The notes below the pieces were generated by a model that was given only the letters and a program-made list of their open reading frames with translations, ran no database searches and was not told the DNA's origin. 64,000 nt of DNA, taken from JAGNXB01 sp964471595. Lineage in GTDB: Bacteria > Bacteroidota > Bacteroidia > Chitinophagales > Saprospiraceae. Made by a program: the position numbers and the translations under genes. The stretch lies in NCBI GenBank assembly GCA_964471595.1, contig CAYYGN010000011.1:22469-86468 (forward strand), written 5' to 3'. Positions 34,960-43,028 of the stretch are shown one piece after another. Numbering within the stretch: position 1 is the stretch's first letter; each line of letters opens with the position of its first letter.

Positions 34960-35979
34960 TCAGTTCTGGATGTAATAGACGATGCGGGTGAGCCACTTGG
35001 CGGTATCCGGTTCAGTGGTTGGGTCAGTGATGTATTCTTCGATAACGGGGGAGCCGGCCGTGAGTCCGAAATCCTTCATGTAGTCATCCATGGCAAAATG
35101 GGCCTCGCCGCTGCCTTCATACGGGCCGTAATAGTCGATCGTGACTACCGGTCCGGCGGGGAGTTGTTCGACGGCTACACCCGGAGCGTTCTTTACCTCT
35201 TTGACCGGTACGGCAGTTGCCAGATCAGCCATTTGGCCTTCCATGTCCCACTCGTAAAACAATCCGGCGGGAGGTCCGTCCAATGCAGCGCCGGCTTTCA
35301 TGGCGGCATTGAAGATGGCCGGCATATTTTTCTGAAACCAGGCCGACATGTCGGCAAAGCTGACACGGGCACGGTAGCCCATGTAAACCCGTGCCGGAGC
35401 ATCACTGCGCTGTATGGCATATCCGCGATAAACGGGATTGGCGGCCTTTTCTTCGGCCATGGTTTTGAGTTTGGCCAGCCCTTTGTCAAAGGAATTTTCC
35501 AGAGACCCCTTCATACCCATGATCAGTGAGATCACATTGCGGGGGAAAGGAGACTTGCCGGACAGCCGCCACTTTACCCGTGTACTTTCATCGGCATCTT
35601 CCAACATCACGGAGGCTTCCGCCACATCTTCATACGGCTCGATGAATTCCAGCCGGGAATCCACCCGGGTATTGTCTTCGACGGCGGTCAGGGTCTGGAT
35701 GCCTTTGCCTACATCGCTGTTGCCATCCCAGGTCATGCTTGAACCCGGGGCGCCGTCCTCCCCTTCCCAGGTGGTCACCTGATCGGGATCCAGTTCTGCC
35801 CATGGACTCCAAGTCTGCATGTCGCGCAATGAGTTGGTCAAATTGAATACCAGGGGCTTGGGCGCATCAATCAGGACCTCCCGTTCGACGGTCCATTCTT
35901 TGGGCAAGACCATGCCAAGGATCAACAACACGCCGATCAGGGCGAGCAGGATCCAACCGATCATTTTGAGGATTCTCAT
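34960..35979 (-). CDS. SRPBCC plus GyrI-like effector-binding protein
   Basis: A 339-residue protein with one N-terminal membrane anchor (about residues 5-25), an SRPBCC domain (VEREVLIDAPKPLVFNLTNSLRDMQTWSPW) and a C-terminal GyrI/AraC effector-binding-like domain (AGPVVTIDYYGPYEGSGEAH). Fusions of this kind are common in Bacteroidota and probably sense small molecules at the membrane; the ligand is unknown. Confidence 0.85.
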   Translation of the reverse strand: MRILKMIGWILLALIGVLLILGMVLPKEWTVEREVLIDAPKPLVFNLTNSLRDMQTWSPWAELDPDQVTTWEGEDGAPGSSMTWDGNSDVGKGIQTLTAVEDNTRVDSRLEFIEPYEDVAEASVMLEDADESTRVKWRLSGKSPFPRNVISLIMGMKGSLENSFDKGLAKLKTMAEEKAANPVYRGYAIQRSDAPARVYMGYRARVSFADMSAWFQKNMPAIFNAAMKAGAALDGPPAGLFYEWDMEGQMADLATAVPVKEVKNAPGVAVEQLPAGPVVTIDYYGPYEGSGEAHFAMDDYMKDFGLTAGSPVIEEYITDPTTEPDTAKWLTRIVYYIQN

Positions 35980-36000
35980 GGTTAGGGAATTTTTACTGCC

Positions 36001-36029
36001 TAAATGTAGGTATTTCTGAATTTTTCCAA
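36001..36029 (-). promoter_or_regulatory. Candidate promoter of the SRPBCC/GyrI-like gene
   Basis: On the minus strand TTG (36029-36027) is followed after 18 nt by TACATTTA (36008-36001), one base off the -7 consensus. This is the only promoter in the window where I find both a -33 TTG and a -7 box at good spacing. The start codon is 21 nt further on. Confidence 0.5.
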
Positions 36030-36045
36030 CAGAAAGAAGGATTGA

Positions 36046-36717
36046 TCAGGTCCGGTTTGTCCGGTAAAAGCAAATCGAGCCAGTCAGAAAACCTGCCATG
36101 GCGGCATTGACCATCATGAGGGGCGACTGGCCGGCCAGGGCGATGCCTGCCCCCAGTAGGGCCAAAAGCCATGGAGCCAGGTCTCTTCCGTTGCGGGGTC
36201 GTGTTTTGAAGGAGGGGAAAGGCAGGGAAGACACCATCAACAGGCTGAGGAGCAGCGATGCGGCGGCCATGCCGGCTGCAATGGAATCGAAGGGACTGTC
36301 GGTGGCCAATTCCGGCCACCATAGCGCCAGACCGGCGTACCAGAGGGCATTGGCAGGAGTAGGCAGCCCGGAAAACACAGGGCTGGCCGGTCGAATATTG
36401 AAAACAGCCAGTCGCCAGGCACTGGCTACCGGTATCAGCAGAGCGATGGCGCAATGCAACCAGGTGTCCGGCATCATCCGGAGAAACAAGAGGGCAGGGG
36501 CAACGCCGAAGGTGACCATGTCGGCCAGGGAGTCGAGTTGGAGACCGACCGGTGAAGTCTGGTTCAGCCGGCGGGCCACCCATCCGTCCATGACATCGAA
36601 TGCGGCGCCCAGGGCGATAAAACCGGCGGCGGTCAGGGGCTGGCCCGTTTGAATGGCCAAAACGCCGGCCGTCAGATTGGCCAGCGTGAACATGTCGGCG
36701 ATCCTGGGGAGGGTCAT
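36046..36717 (-). CDS. pssA: CDP-diacylglycerol--serine O-phosphatidyltransferase
   Basis: A 223-residue membrane enzyme making phosphatidylserine, the precursor of phosphatidylethanolamine. The CDP-alcohol phosphotransferase signature D-x2-DG-x2-AR-x8-G-x3-D-x3-D is complete at about residues 41-63 (FDVMDGWVARR...GLQLDSLAD). Six or more hydrophobic helices follow. Confidence 0.93.
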   Translation of the reverse strand: MTLPRIADMFTLANLTAGVLAIQTGQPLTAAGFIALGAAFDVMDGWVARRLNQTSPVGLQLDSLADMVTFGVAPALLFLRMMPDTWLHCAIALLIPVASAWRLAVFNIRPASPVFSGLPTPANALWYAGLALWWPELATDSPFDSIAAGMAAASLLLSLLMVSSLPFPSFKTRPRNGRDLAPWLLALLGAGIALAGQSPLMMVNAAMAGFLTGSICFYRTNRT

Positions 36718-36740
36718 GACGGAAAGGTAGGTGAAGCAGG

Positions 36741-38660
36741 TCAGCCCAGTCGTTCCAGCAGCCGGCTGCTGATCCGGAGGAAGTCCATTTCGGTGATGAT
36801 GCCCACCAGTTCTTCACCCTGTACGACGGGCAAACATCCGATCTGATGGTCGCGCATGCGTTTCATGGCTTCCAGGAGCGGGGCGTCCTGAGAAATGGTA
36901 ATGGGTTCATGGATCATGATGTCGTCGATGATCTTCGGTGTTTTTCCTTCGAGTTTGTAGTTTTTGGTATAGTGGCGCAGCAACAACCGGGAGGTGATGA
37001 GTCCAATGAGTTTGCCTTTTTCATCCTCGACGGGCATGTACCGGATTTTGCGCCAGTCCATGATCTCGGTGACCATGGGGATGGGGTCTTCCCGGTGGGC
37101 GGTAAACAAATCGGTGGTCATCACCTCCTCAATGCGTAGCCGGGAGGGCTGGTAGCGCATCAGGTGTTCCTGGCCGGGCATGGGCCAGGTATGGCCGGGG
37201 GCGTTGGTTTTCTGGTTTTCCATGATGCTGGATGTAAGGGCACTGAGGGCCTCGTCTTCGCTGATTTCGTTTTTCAGACGTGTGAAGGCCCGGAGGAGCC
37301 AACGGGCCCCGTTCATGTGTTCGCGGGTGCGGTCTTCGACAACGCCCAGGTAACGGCGGATATCCGCTTCACGGACACCGGCATGCCGCAACCCTGCCTC
37401 GGCCATGGGGAGCAAATGGTCCATGACGAGATGGATAGTGCTTATTTTCTTGTCATCAAACCAATTGAGTTGTGTGTCAATGCCGAATCGGGCGACTTTG
37501 CCGAAGTTGTCGCGCACGTCTTCCCAGGACACCTTTCGGGTGACATCCTCGACCTGGCGGCCCATTTCCGTCATGGTGCCCAACCAAAAGGCGGCATTCG
37601 CCATCTCATCTACCACGGAAGGGCCGCTGGGAATGACCCGGTTTTCGATGCGCAGATGGGGCTTTCCGTTCTCGCTCACCCCGTAACACGGGCGGTTCCA
37701 CCGGTACACCGTGGAGTTGTGGACCTGTAGCGCCCGCAGCCTGGGCACTTGTCCGTTTTTGAGCAGATCGAGGCTCTTTTCCGAATGCTCGCTGCCGATC
37801 AGGGTGCGAAACCGGGCGATATCCTCTTTGTAGATCTGTAAAATGGAATCGCGTAGCCACCCGCTGCCAAATTGTACGCGAGGGCTGCGTTCGCGCATGT
37901 GGTCGTGGGTGCTGCGGGTGTCGATGGATTGTTGAAACAGGGCAATCCGCGATTCGTGCCACAGGCGGCGACCGAAGACAATGGGAGAATTGGCCGCTAC
38001 GGCGAGGACTGGTCCGGTGAGGGCTTGGGCAATATTGTACAAGCGGACGAAATCGGATGGATCCACCTGCAGGTGGACCTGGAAGCTGGTATTACATGCC
38101 TCCAAAAGGGGGCTGTCATGGCGGACGAGGAGTTCGTCAATGCCGGTGAGCCGTAATTCGAAGGCCTGGCCGAGCTGCATTTCCTTCAAAGCTCCCATCA
38201 AAGCGTAGTACCTGTCCCGCGGTGTCAGGTTTTCCATGACCAGGTCGTTCTTGCGAAGCGTGGGCAAAATCCCGGTCAGGACAAGGTCGGCGTTGATTTC
38301 TTCCAGGTGGGAGCGGATGATCTGCAGGTATTCCAGGAGGGTGGCCTCCGAGCGCGAAAAGCAATCCCCCGTCAGCTCATACGGGGGCAGGTTGATCTCC
38401 AGGTTGAAAGCGGCCAGTTCGGAGGTCAGCCATGGGTATTGCTGCATGCGATCCAGCATTTCCATCGCGACCGTCGCCGGCTTGAGGGAATCGGTGTGCA
38501 CGAGCACCATTTCCTGCTCTGCCCCCATGCGGGTGACGCCGGTTTCAAACCACTCGTGGTCTAGCATGTACTGAAGGGCCTGGATATCGTCGAGCAGGTT
38601 GCGGACATATTGCTGATGCTCTTTTTGCCGGCCGACCCTGGAAACTTTTTGCACCCCCAT
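36741..38660 (-). CDS. GCS2-like (glutamate-cysteine ligase fold) protein with two CBS domains
   Basis: A 639-residue protein. Its first 450 residues resemble the carboxylate-amine ligase GCS2 family (GAEQEMVLV near residue 45, LEINLPP, ACNTSFQVHLQV, HLRIENRVIPSGPS). The last 130 residues are a CBS pair (VMTTDLFTAHREDPI and IMIHEPITISQDAPL). It may make a gamma-glutamyl compound under control of an adenosine nucleotide; product unknown. The start could also be the ATG at 38690; I prefer 38660 because related proteins begin MG-x-QKVS. Confidence 0.82.
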   Translation of the reverse strand: MGVQKVSRVGRQKEHQQYVRNLLDDIQALQYMLDHEWFETGVTRMGAEQEMVLVHTDSLKPATVAMEMLDRMQQYPWLTSELAAFNLEINLPPYELTGDCFSRSEATLLEYLQIIRSHLEEINADLVLTGILPTLRKNDLVMENLTPRDRYYALMGALKEMQLGQAFELRLTGIDELLVRHDSPLLEACNTSFQVHLQVDPSDFVRLYNIAQALTGPVLAVAANSPIVFGRRLWHESRIALFQQSIDTRSTHDHMRERSPRVQFGSGWLRDSILQIYKEDIARFRTLIGSEHSEKSLDLLKNGQVPRLRALQVHNSTVYRWNRPCYGVSENGKPHLRIENRVIPSGPSVVDEMANAAFWLGTMTEMGRQVEDVTRKVSWEDVRDNFGKVARFGIDTQLNWFDDKKISTIHLVMDHLLPMAEAGLRHAGVREADIRRYLGVVEDRTREHMNGARWLLRAFTRLKNEISEDEALSALTSSIMENQKTNAPGHTWPMPGQEHLMRYQPSRLRIEEVMTTDLFTAHREDPIPMVTEIMDWRKIRYMPVEDEKGKLIGLITSRLLLRHYTKNYKLEGKTPKIIDDIMIHEPITISQDAPLLEAMKRMRDHQIGCLPVVQGEELVGIITEMDFLRISSRLLERLG

Positions 38661-38731
38661 TTCCACGCAATTGTGGCGCATGATACCCATTTTTTGGCGA
38701 ATCCGTCAGGAGCCATCCTTGTCCTTCGTCC

Positions 38732-38739
38732 TACCTTCG
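38732..38739 (+). promoter_or_regulatory. Candidate -7 box abutting the MtfA-like gene
   Basis: TACCTTCG ends 4 nt before the ATG at 38744, the same element and spacing as at ruvA. Confidence 0.4.
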
Positions 38740-38743
38740 CTTC

Positions 38744-39577
38744 ATGTTTGCCCGACTTCTGCTCATTCCGTTTGCAGCAATGGCCATTGCGGGACTGTAT
38801 CTGGCCTATGAGAAGGACGAGGCATGGACCTGGTTGCTCATCGTTGCCGTGACGGGCGGAGCCGCCATTTTCATCCTTGGCGACCGGATCAACTGGTGGT
38901 ATTACAACCGCCGCCCGCCCGATGTGGATGGGCCTGTGCGCATGTTGTTGGAACGACATGATCCCTATTACCGCGCACTCTCCCCGGAGGGCCGGCTGCT
39001 GTTTCGGCAACGCATGGCCTTGTTTTTCCTGGGCAATGATTTCATGCCGCAGGGATGGGAAGCCATTCCCCATGACATGGAAGCCGTGGTGGCGGCAGCG
39101 GCCACCAAAGTGCGGTTCAACCGCGAGGGGGCGATTTATCCGGATTGCCAGCGGATCGTTGTTTACCCCGGACCTTTTCCCAGCCCGGCGCATCCGGAAG
39201 AATGGCACCGGTCCGAGTGGTATGCTGCGGACGGGGTGTTGCTGTTTGCCGGCAGGGATCTGATGGAGGCCTACCTCCACCCGGGGCAATTTCCCGATAT
39301 CGCGGTATATGAATACATCCGGGTTCTGAGGGACCTGGAACCAGACCTACCCTGGCCCGCGCCGTCCCGTGAACCTGAAACGGAGATCCGGGCCATCAGC
39401 GGGTGGACGGCCGACAGAATTCGCGCCCTCATCGGACTCCGGACCCTTGACCTCGAGGCGATGCGCGCTTCTCTTTGGTTTTCGCACCCCGAACGAATGC
39501 GGGAGGTCTGTCCCGAACTTTGGGACATGTATGCCCGCATTTTCGAACGCCCCCATACCCGCAATCCGCTGGCATGA
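38744..39577 (+). CDS. MtfA/M90-like membrane protein lacking the zinc-protease motif
   Basis: A 277-residue protein with two N-terminal membrane helices (about 2-20 and 28-46). The rest resembles MtfA-type (M90) peptidases: RMALFFLGNDFMPQGWEAIPHDMEAVVAAAA, RIVVYPGPFP, then WYAADGVLLFAGRDLMEAYLHPG. Where M90 enzymes carry HExxH, this protein reads AVYEYIRVL (about residues 187-195), so zinc binding and catalysis are probably lost. Family assignment is by pattern and moderately sure. Confidence 0.65.
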   Translation: MFARLLLIPFAAMAIAGLYLAYEKDEAWTWLLIVAVTGGAAIFILGDRINWWYYNRRPPDVDGPVRMLLERHDPYYRALSPEGRLLFRQRMALFFLGNDFMPQGWEAIPHDMEAVVAAAATKVRFNREGAIYPDCQRIVVYPGPFPSPAHPEEWHRSEWYAADGVLLFAGRDLMEAYLHPGQFPDIAVYEYIRVLRDLEPDLPWPAPSREPETEIRAISGWTADRIRALIGLRTLDLEAMRASLWFSHPERMREVCPELWDMYARIFERPHTRNPLA

Positions 39578-39617
39578 GGGGCACAACCAGGCCTGTCGGG
39601 TGCCAGGAGGGAATTTC

Positions 39618-39625
39618 TACCTTTG
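39618..39625 (+). promoter_or_regulatory. Candidate -7 box abutting the gamma carbonic anhydrase gene
   Basis: TACCTTTG, an exact consensus match, lies 4 nt before the ATG. The four bases between are GAGG, which could also serve as a poorly spaced ribosome-binding site. Confidence 0.45.
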
Positions 39626-39629
39626 GAGG

Positions 39630-40163
39630 ATGGCGCTGATACTGCCCGTTCACGGGATTCATCCGGTTTTCGGCCGGGATTGCTTCCTCGCAGAGAATGC
39701 CACGGTGGTGGGTGATGTCCGGATGGGGGATGCCTGCAGCATATGGTTCCAGGCGGTGGTGCGTGGGGATGTCCATCATATCCGGATGGGTGACCGGGTT
39801 AATGTACAGGACGGGGCGGTCCTGCATTGTACGTACCGGAAGGCGCCTCTGGAAATCGGCAACGAGGTCAGCATCGGCCACCGGGCCATTGTGCACGGGT
39901 GTACAATCCACGACCGGGTTTTGGTGGGTATGGGTGCCATCGTCATGGATCACGCCGTAGTGGAATCCCATGTATTGATCGCCGCGGGCTCTGTCGTGCT
40001 GGAAAACAGCCGGCTTGAATCGGGCCATATTTACGCCGGCGTACCTGCCCGCAAAGTAAAGGCATTGTCGGAGGAGCAACTGGCGGACACGATTACCCGG
40101 ATTGCCGGCAATTACGTAATGTATGCCGGGTGGTTTGAACCGGATTCGGACAGTAAGGGCTAA
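39630..40163 (+). CDS. Gamma carbonic anhydrase / hexapeptide-repeat family protein
   Basis: A 177-residue left-handed beta-helix protein with repeated [LIV]G-x4 hexapeptides. It begins MALILPVHGIHPVFG, as usual for this family. Metal ligands are visible as His residues in VLHCTYR, SIGHRAIVHGC. The catalytic role is often uncertain in this group, which includes YrdA/PaaY proteins. The start is fixed by the family's N-terminus. It overlaps the convergent Bax-inhibitor gene by 4 nt. Confidence 0.9.
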   Translation: MALILPVHGIHPVFGRDCFLAENATVVGDVRMGDACSIWFQAVVRGDVHHIRMGDRVNVQDGAVLHCTYRKAPLEIGNEVSIGHRAIVHGCTIHDRVLVGMGAIVMDHAVVESHVLIAAGSVVLENSRLESGHIYAGVPARKVKALSEEQLADTITRIAGNYVMYAGWFEPDSDSKG

Positions 40164-40900
40164 TCCCTCAGTTTGCTCAGCAGGCGAAGGAATTCGATGT
40201 AAAGCCAAACCAGCGTGACGAGGAGGCCCATGGCGGCATACCACTCCATAAAGCGGGGAGCGCCTTCGGCTTCCCCTTTTTCGAAGAGGTCGAAATCGAG
40301 CAGCAGGTTCATGGAAGCGATGCCGATGATAAGGAGACTCAGACCAATGCCGATAAATCCGCCTTCATGTAGATAGGGCACCGTTACACCAAAGAAGGAG
40401 AGGATCCAGGATACGAGATACAGGGCAAATACGGCGAGGGTGCCCATCAGGATGCCGGCCCGCAGTTTTTGGGTCACGACAATGATACGCGCCTGATAAA
40501 GGAAGAGCATGATGAAGAGCATGGCGAGGGTCAGGGTCACGGCGTGGAAGACGATCCCGTTATAGGCGGCGGCATACCAGGCGGTCACAGCGCCGACAAA
40601 AAAGCCTTCTGCCAGGGCGTACAACGGAGCCAGAATGGGAGCCAGGTGCATTTTCCAGGTGGCCAGGAGGACGAGAATGAGTCCGGCGATGGCGCCGCCG
40701 ATCAGCACGATGGGGCTGGGAAAGGCATATCCGAACAAGGCGGTCAGCAACATAAGGCTGCCGAGGATTATGGTCTTGCCAACGGCGCCCCGGGCTGTCA
40801 TGGTCGCTTGTCCTTCGGCGGATTGGAGGAGGTCCTGGGAAGAAAAGCGGGATTCTTTGAGAATGGGGTTGGAGCTTTGCCGGTTCTGGAGAAAACGCAT
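40160..40900 (-). CDS. Bax inhibitor-1/YccA family membrane protein
   Basis: A 246-residue protein with seven predicted membrane helices and the family pattern FVGAVTAWY...YNGIVFHAVTLTLAMLF. It starts with a 40-residue soluble segment ending TMTARGAVGKT. Bacterial members (YccA, YetJ) modulate membrane protein quality control or leak calcium; the role here is unassigned. Confidence 0.9.
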   Translation of the reverse strand: MRFLQNRQSSNPILKESRFSSQDLLQSAEGQATMTARGAVGKTIILGSLMLLTALFGYAFPSPIVLIGGAIAGLILVLLATWKMHLAPILAPLYALAEGFFVGAVTAWYAAAYNGIVFHAVTLTLAMLFIMLFLYQARIIVVTQKLRAGILMGTLAVFALYLVSWILSFFGVTVPYLHEGGFIGIGLSLLIIGIASMNLLLDFDLFEKGEAEGAPRFMEWYAAMGLLVTLVWLYIEFLRLLSKLRD

Positions 40901-40935
40901 GGAGCGGAGGGTTGTGTGAGAGGAAAAAGGGTGGT

Positions 40936-40943
40936 CAAAAATA
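40936..40943 (-). promoter_or_regulatory. Candidate -7 box of the Bax-inhibitor gene
   Basis: The minus strand reads TATTTTTG in the 86-nt divergent region, 35 nt from the start. On the plus strand TACCTTTC (one mismatch) lies about 10 nt before the DUF2461 start. Confidence 0.45.
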
Positions 40944-40986
40944 GTGGATTACGGGGATAACGGTTACCTTTCTGAAAAGATTCATC

Positions 40987-41664
40987 ATGGCGGTTTACTT
41001 CACCGAAGATTTTGTGCGGTTCCTTCAGGAATTGGAAATAAACAATGACAGGGATTGGTTTCAAGGGCAGAAGGTCCGTTATGAGCGGGAAGTCAAGAAG
41101 CCGTTCGAGCGATTTGTCGAAGAAATGATCAGCCGGGTGCAGGCGTTGGACCGGCGGATCGTGCTCACGCCCAAGGATGCCATATTCCGCATTTACCGGG
41201 ACACGCGATTCAGCCAGGACAAATCGCCTTACAAGACGCATGTGAGTGCCGTTATTTCATCGGGGGGCAAGAGCAATCCCCACATGGACGGAATGTATAT
41301 CGAGTTGGGCGGCAAGGTAGCCAGGTTGTACAGTGGGGTCTATGAGACGGACAAAGCCGGCCTGCAGGCCATTCGCGAGAAGATGGCCGCCGAGCCGGAA
41401 CGGTTTGCCGGGCTACTGGTGCAGCCGGATTTTGTGCGGTATTTCGGCGAGATCCGGGGTGACAAAAACAAAGTTTTGCCGGTCGAATTCCGCGAAGCAG
41501 CGGCCCGGCAACCCCTGTTGTACAACAAGGCCTTTTACTATTTCACAGAGTGGCCGGCCGTCCGGGTGACCGAGGAGGGATTTCCGGAGGAGGCCATTCT
41601 GCGTTGGGAGGCTGCTCGCCCCATGAACGCATTTTTACAGGAAGCCACAGGAGGAAAAAGATGA
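40987..41664 (+). CDS. DUF2461 family protein
   Basis: A 225-residue soluble protein with the DUF2461 pattern: FVRFLQELEINNDRDWFQGQK near the start, IFRIYRDTRFSQDKSPYKTH in the middle and LYSGVYETD after it. Biochemical function is unknown. The next gene starts inside its stop codon region (ATGA overlap), suggesting translational coupling. Confidence 0.88.
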   Translation: MAVYFTEDFVRFLQELEINNDRDWFQGQKVRYEREVKKPFERFVEEMISRVQALDRRIVLTPKDAIFRIYRDTRFSQDKSPYKTHVSAVISSGGKSNPHMDGMYIELGGKVARLYSGVYETDKAGLQAIREKMAAEPERFAGLLVQPDFVRYFGEIRGDKNKVLPVEFREAAARQPLLYNKAFYYFTEWPAVRVTEEGFPEEAILRWEAARPMNAFLQEATGGKR

Positions 41665-42212
41665 GCCGGCGAGAGATGTGGGTTATCCGTTGGTGGGTGA
41701 TGATCCTGTTGGGATGGGGGATGGTGGACGGCGTCTGGGGTCAGAAGGTGCTCCAGATTGAGCGATCGGGAAGTCTGAAAACCATCAAGATGCACATCGG
41801 GGATGAGGTGACTTTCAGTCTCAAGGGAGCGCCCCGGCAGTATTACACCCGAGACATTCTCGATCTGTTTCCGGAAGTTCAGACCATCCAGTTCGCCGGA
41901 GGGGCAGTATCGGTGGATCAGATCGCGGCGATCCGGATGCGCGGATCCAACCATTGGGCGAAGAGCCTGGGCGGCATGGTGGGCATTTTTACGGGAGTAT
42001 GGGCTACGTACAGCCTCCTGGATGTACTGATCAATACGCGGGCACCGGCCCCGTTTCAGTATTGGGTGGGAGGAATAGCGCTGGGTGTGACGGGGATCTT
42101 GTTTCTGGTCCCGGAGCGGGTCCTGCGTATGGGAGATCGCCGGCGATTGCGCGTCCTTGACCTCACCTTTTATCCCGACAGCGGACCGCAGGGCGACAGG
42201 CAGGAGCCTTGA
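41661..42212 (+). CDS. Membrane protein of unknown function
   Basis: A 183-residue protein with a signal peptide (cleavage likely after VWGQ), a short beta-rich domain (KTIKMHIGDEVTF) and two hydrophobic helices near residues 105-125 and 132-150. I do not recognise the family. The ATG at 41661 overlaps the DUF2461 stop by 4 nt, so the two are likely made together. Confidence 0.7.
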   Translation: MSRREMWVIRWWVMILLGWGMVDGVWGQKVLQIERSGSLKTIKMHIGDEVTFSLKGAPRQYYTRDILDLFPEVQTIQFAGGAVSVDQIAAIRMRGSNHWAKSLGGMVGIFTGVWATYSLLDVLINTRAPAPFQYWVGGIALGVTGILFLVPERVLRMGDRRRLRVLDLTFYPDSGPQGDRQEP

Positions 42213-42245
42213 AGCCGACTTGCGGCAGAGGTTGTGAAATCCCTT

Positions 42246-42253
42246 TACCTTTG
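42246..42253 (+). promoter_or_regulatory. Candidate -7 box of tRNA-Ser
   Basis: TACCTTTG ends 10 nt before the tRNA, an exact TAnnTTTG match. A TTG at 42220-42222 is 23 nt upstream, at the far edge of the known spacing. Confidence 0.55.
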
Positions 42254-42263
42254 TGCCTTCATT

Positions 42264-42354
<91 letters not shown>

Positions 42355-42361
42355 CGTTCGC

Positions 42362-42456
42362 CGAAGCTCCGCCAGGAGCGTAGGCGAACAAGAAAACCCT
42401 GCGAAGCTCCGCCAGGAGCGTAGGCGAACAAGAAAACCCTGCGAAGCTCCGCCAGG
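42362..42456 (+). repeat. Tandem 40-bp hairpin repeats after tRNA-Ser
   Basis: Two identical 40-bp units (42362-42401 and 42402-42441) plus the first 15 bases of a third run into an assembly gap. Each unit contains GCTCC-GCCA-GGAGC, flanked by CGCC and GGCG arms that can extend the stem across a 3x3 internal loop, then a spacer AACAAGAAAACCCTG. No reading frame is plausible. Confidence 0.85.
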
Positions 42457-42556
42457 NNNNNNNNNNNNNNNNNNNNNNNNNNNNNNNNNNNNNNNNNNNN
42501 NNNNNNNNNNNNNNNNNNNNNNNNNNNNNNNNNNNNNNNNNNNNNNNNNNNNNNNN
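42457..42556. other. Assembly gap (100 N)
   Basis: 100 undetermined bases within the tandem repeat. Confidence 0.95.
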
Positions 42557-42576
42557 AGCGTAGGCGAATATCATTC
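42557..42576. repeat. Isolated repeat fragment between two gaps
   Basis: Twenty bases (AGCGTAGGCGAATATCATTC) including the repeat's right stem arm, with a different downstream spacer from the 42.36 kb units. Confidence 0.7.
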
Positions 42577-42676
42577 NNNNNNNNNNNNNNNNNNNNNNNN
42601 NNNNNNNNNNNNNNNNNNNNNNNNNNNNNNNNNNNNNNNNNNNNNNNNNNNNNNNNNNNNNNNNNNNNNNNNNNNN
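42577..42676. other. Assembly gap (100 N)
   Basis: 100 undetermined bases, the second gap in the repeat cluster. Confidence 0.95.
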
Positions 42677-42763
42677 AGGCGAATATCATTCGCCGAAGCT
42701 CTGTCAAGAGCGAAGGCGAACAAGAAAACCCTGCGAAGCTCCGCCAGGAGCGAAGGCAAAACC
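42677..42763 (+). repeat. Variant hairpin repeat units
   Basis: The unit at 42694-42733 has GCTCT-GTCA-AGAGC, changed on both sides of the stem relative to the 42.36 kb units so that pairing is kept. Another partial unit (42734-42763) returns to GCTCC-GCCA-GGAGC. From here to 43028 I see only the 5' region of the EF-G-like gene. Confidence 0.8.
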
Positions 42764-43028
42764 TTCCCCTGTTTCATTTCCTGGGAGACTACCCCTGCCA
42801 TCCCGCCGGCAAGGATGTCATTTCGTTGGGATGCCCGCCTTGTGGAAATCAGACGCCAGCATGATTTCCGTCATGACACAAGCCCCTTCCCGACATGAAC
42901 TTCGCCCCGGAACATCCCGATCCGGGGCATCCATTAATTCCGCAAGGCAAATTGGGAGAAGTTCCTATTTTCAGAGCCGTTTTGCCTGGCAGAACGAACA
43001 CCATTCTTTCACCAAAAGGGAATCCATC

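Noticed and set aside
42362..42763. CRISPR array
   Set aside because: The units are head-to-tail with no unique spacers of constant length, and no cas gene is present; they are structured tandem repeats.
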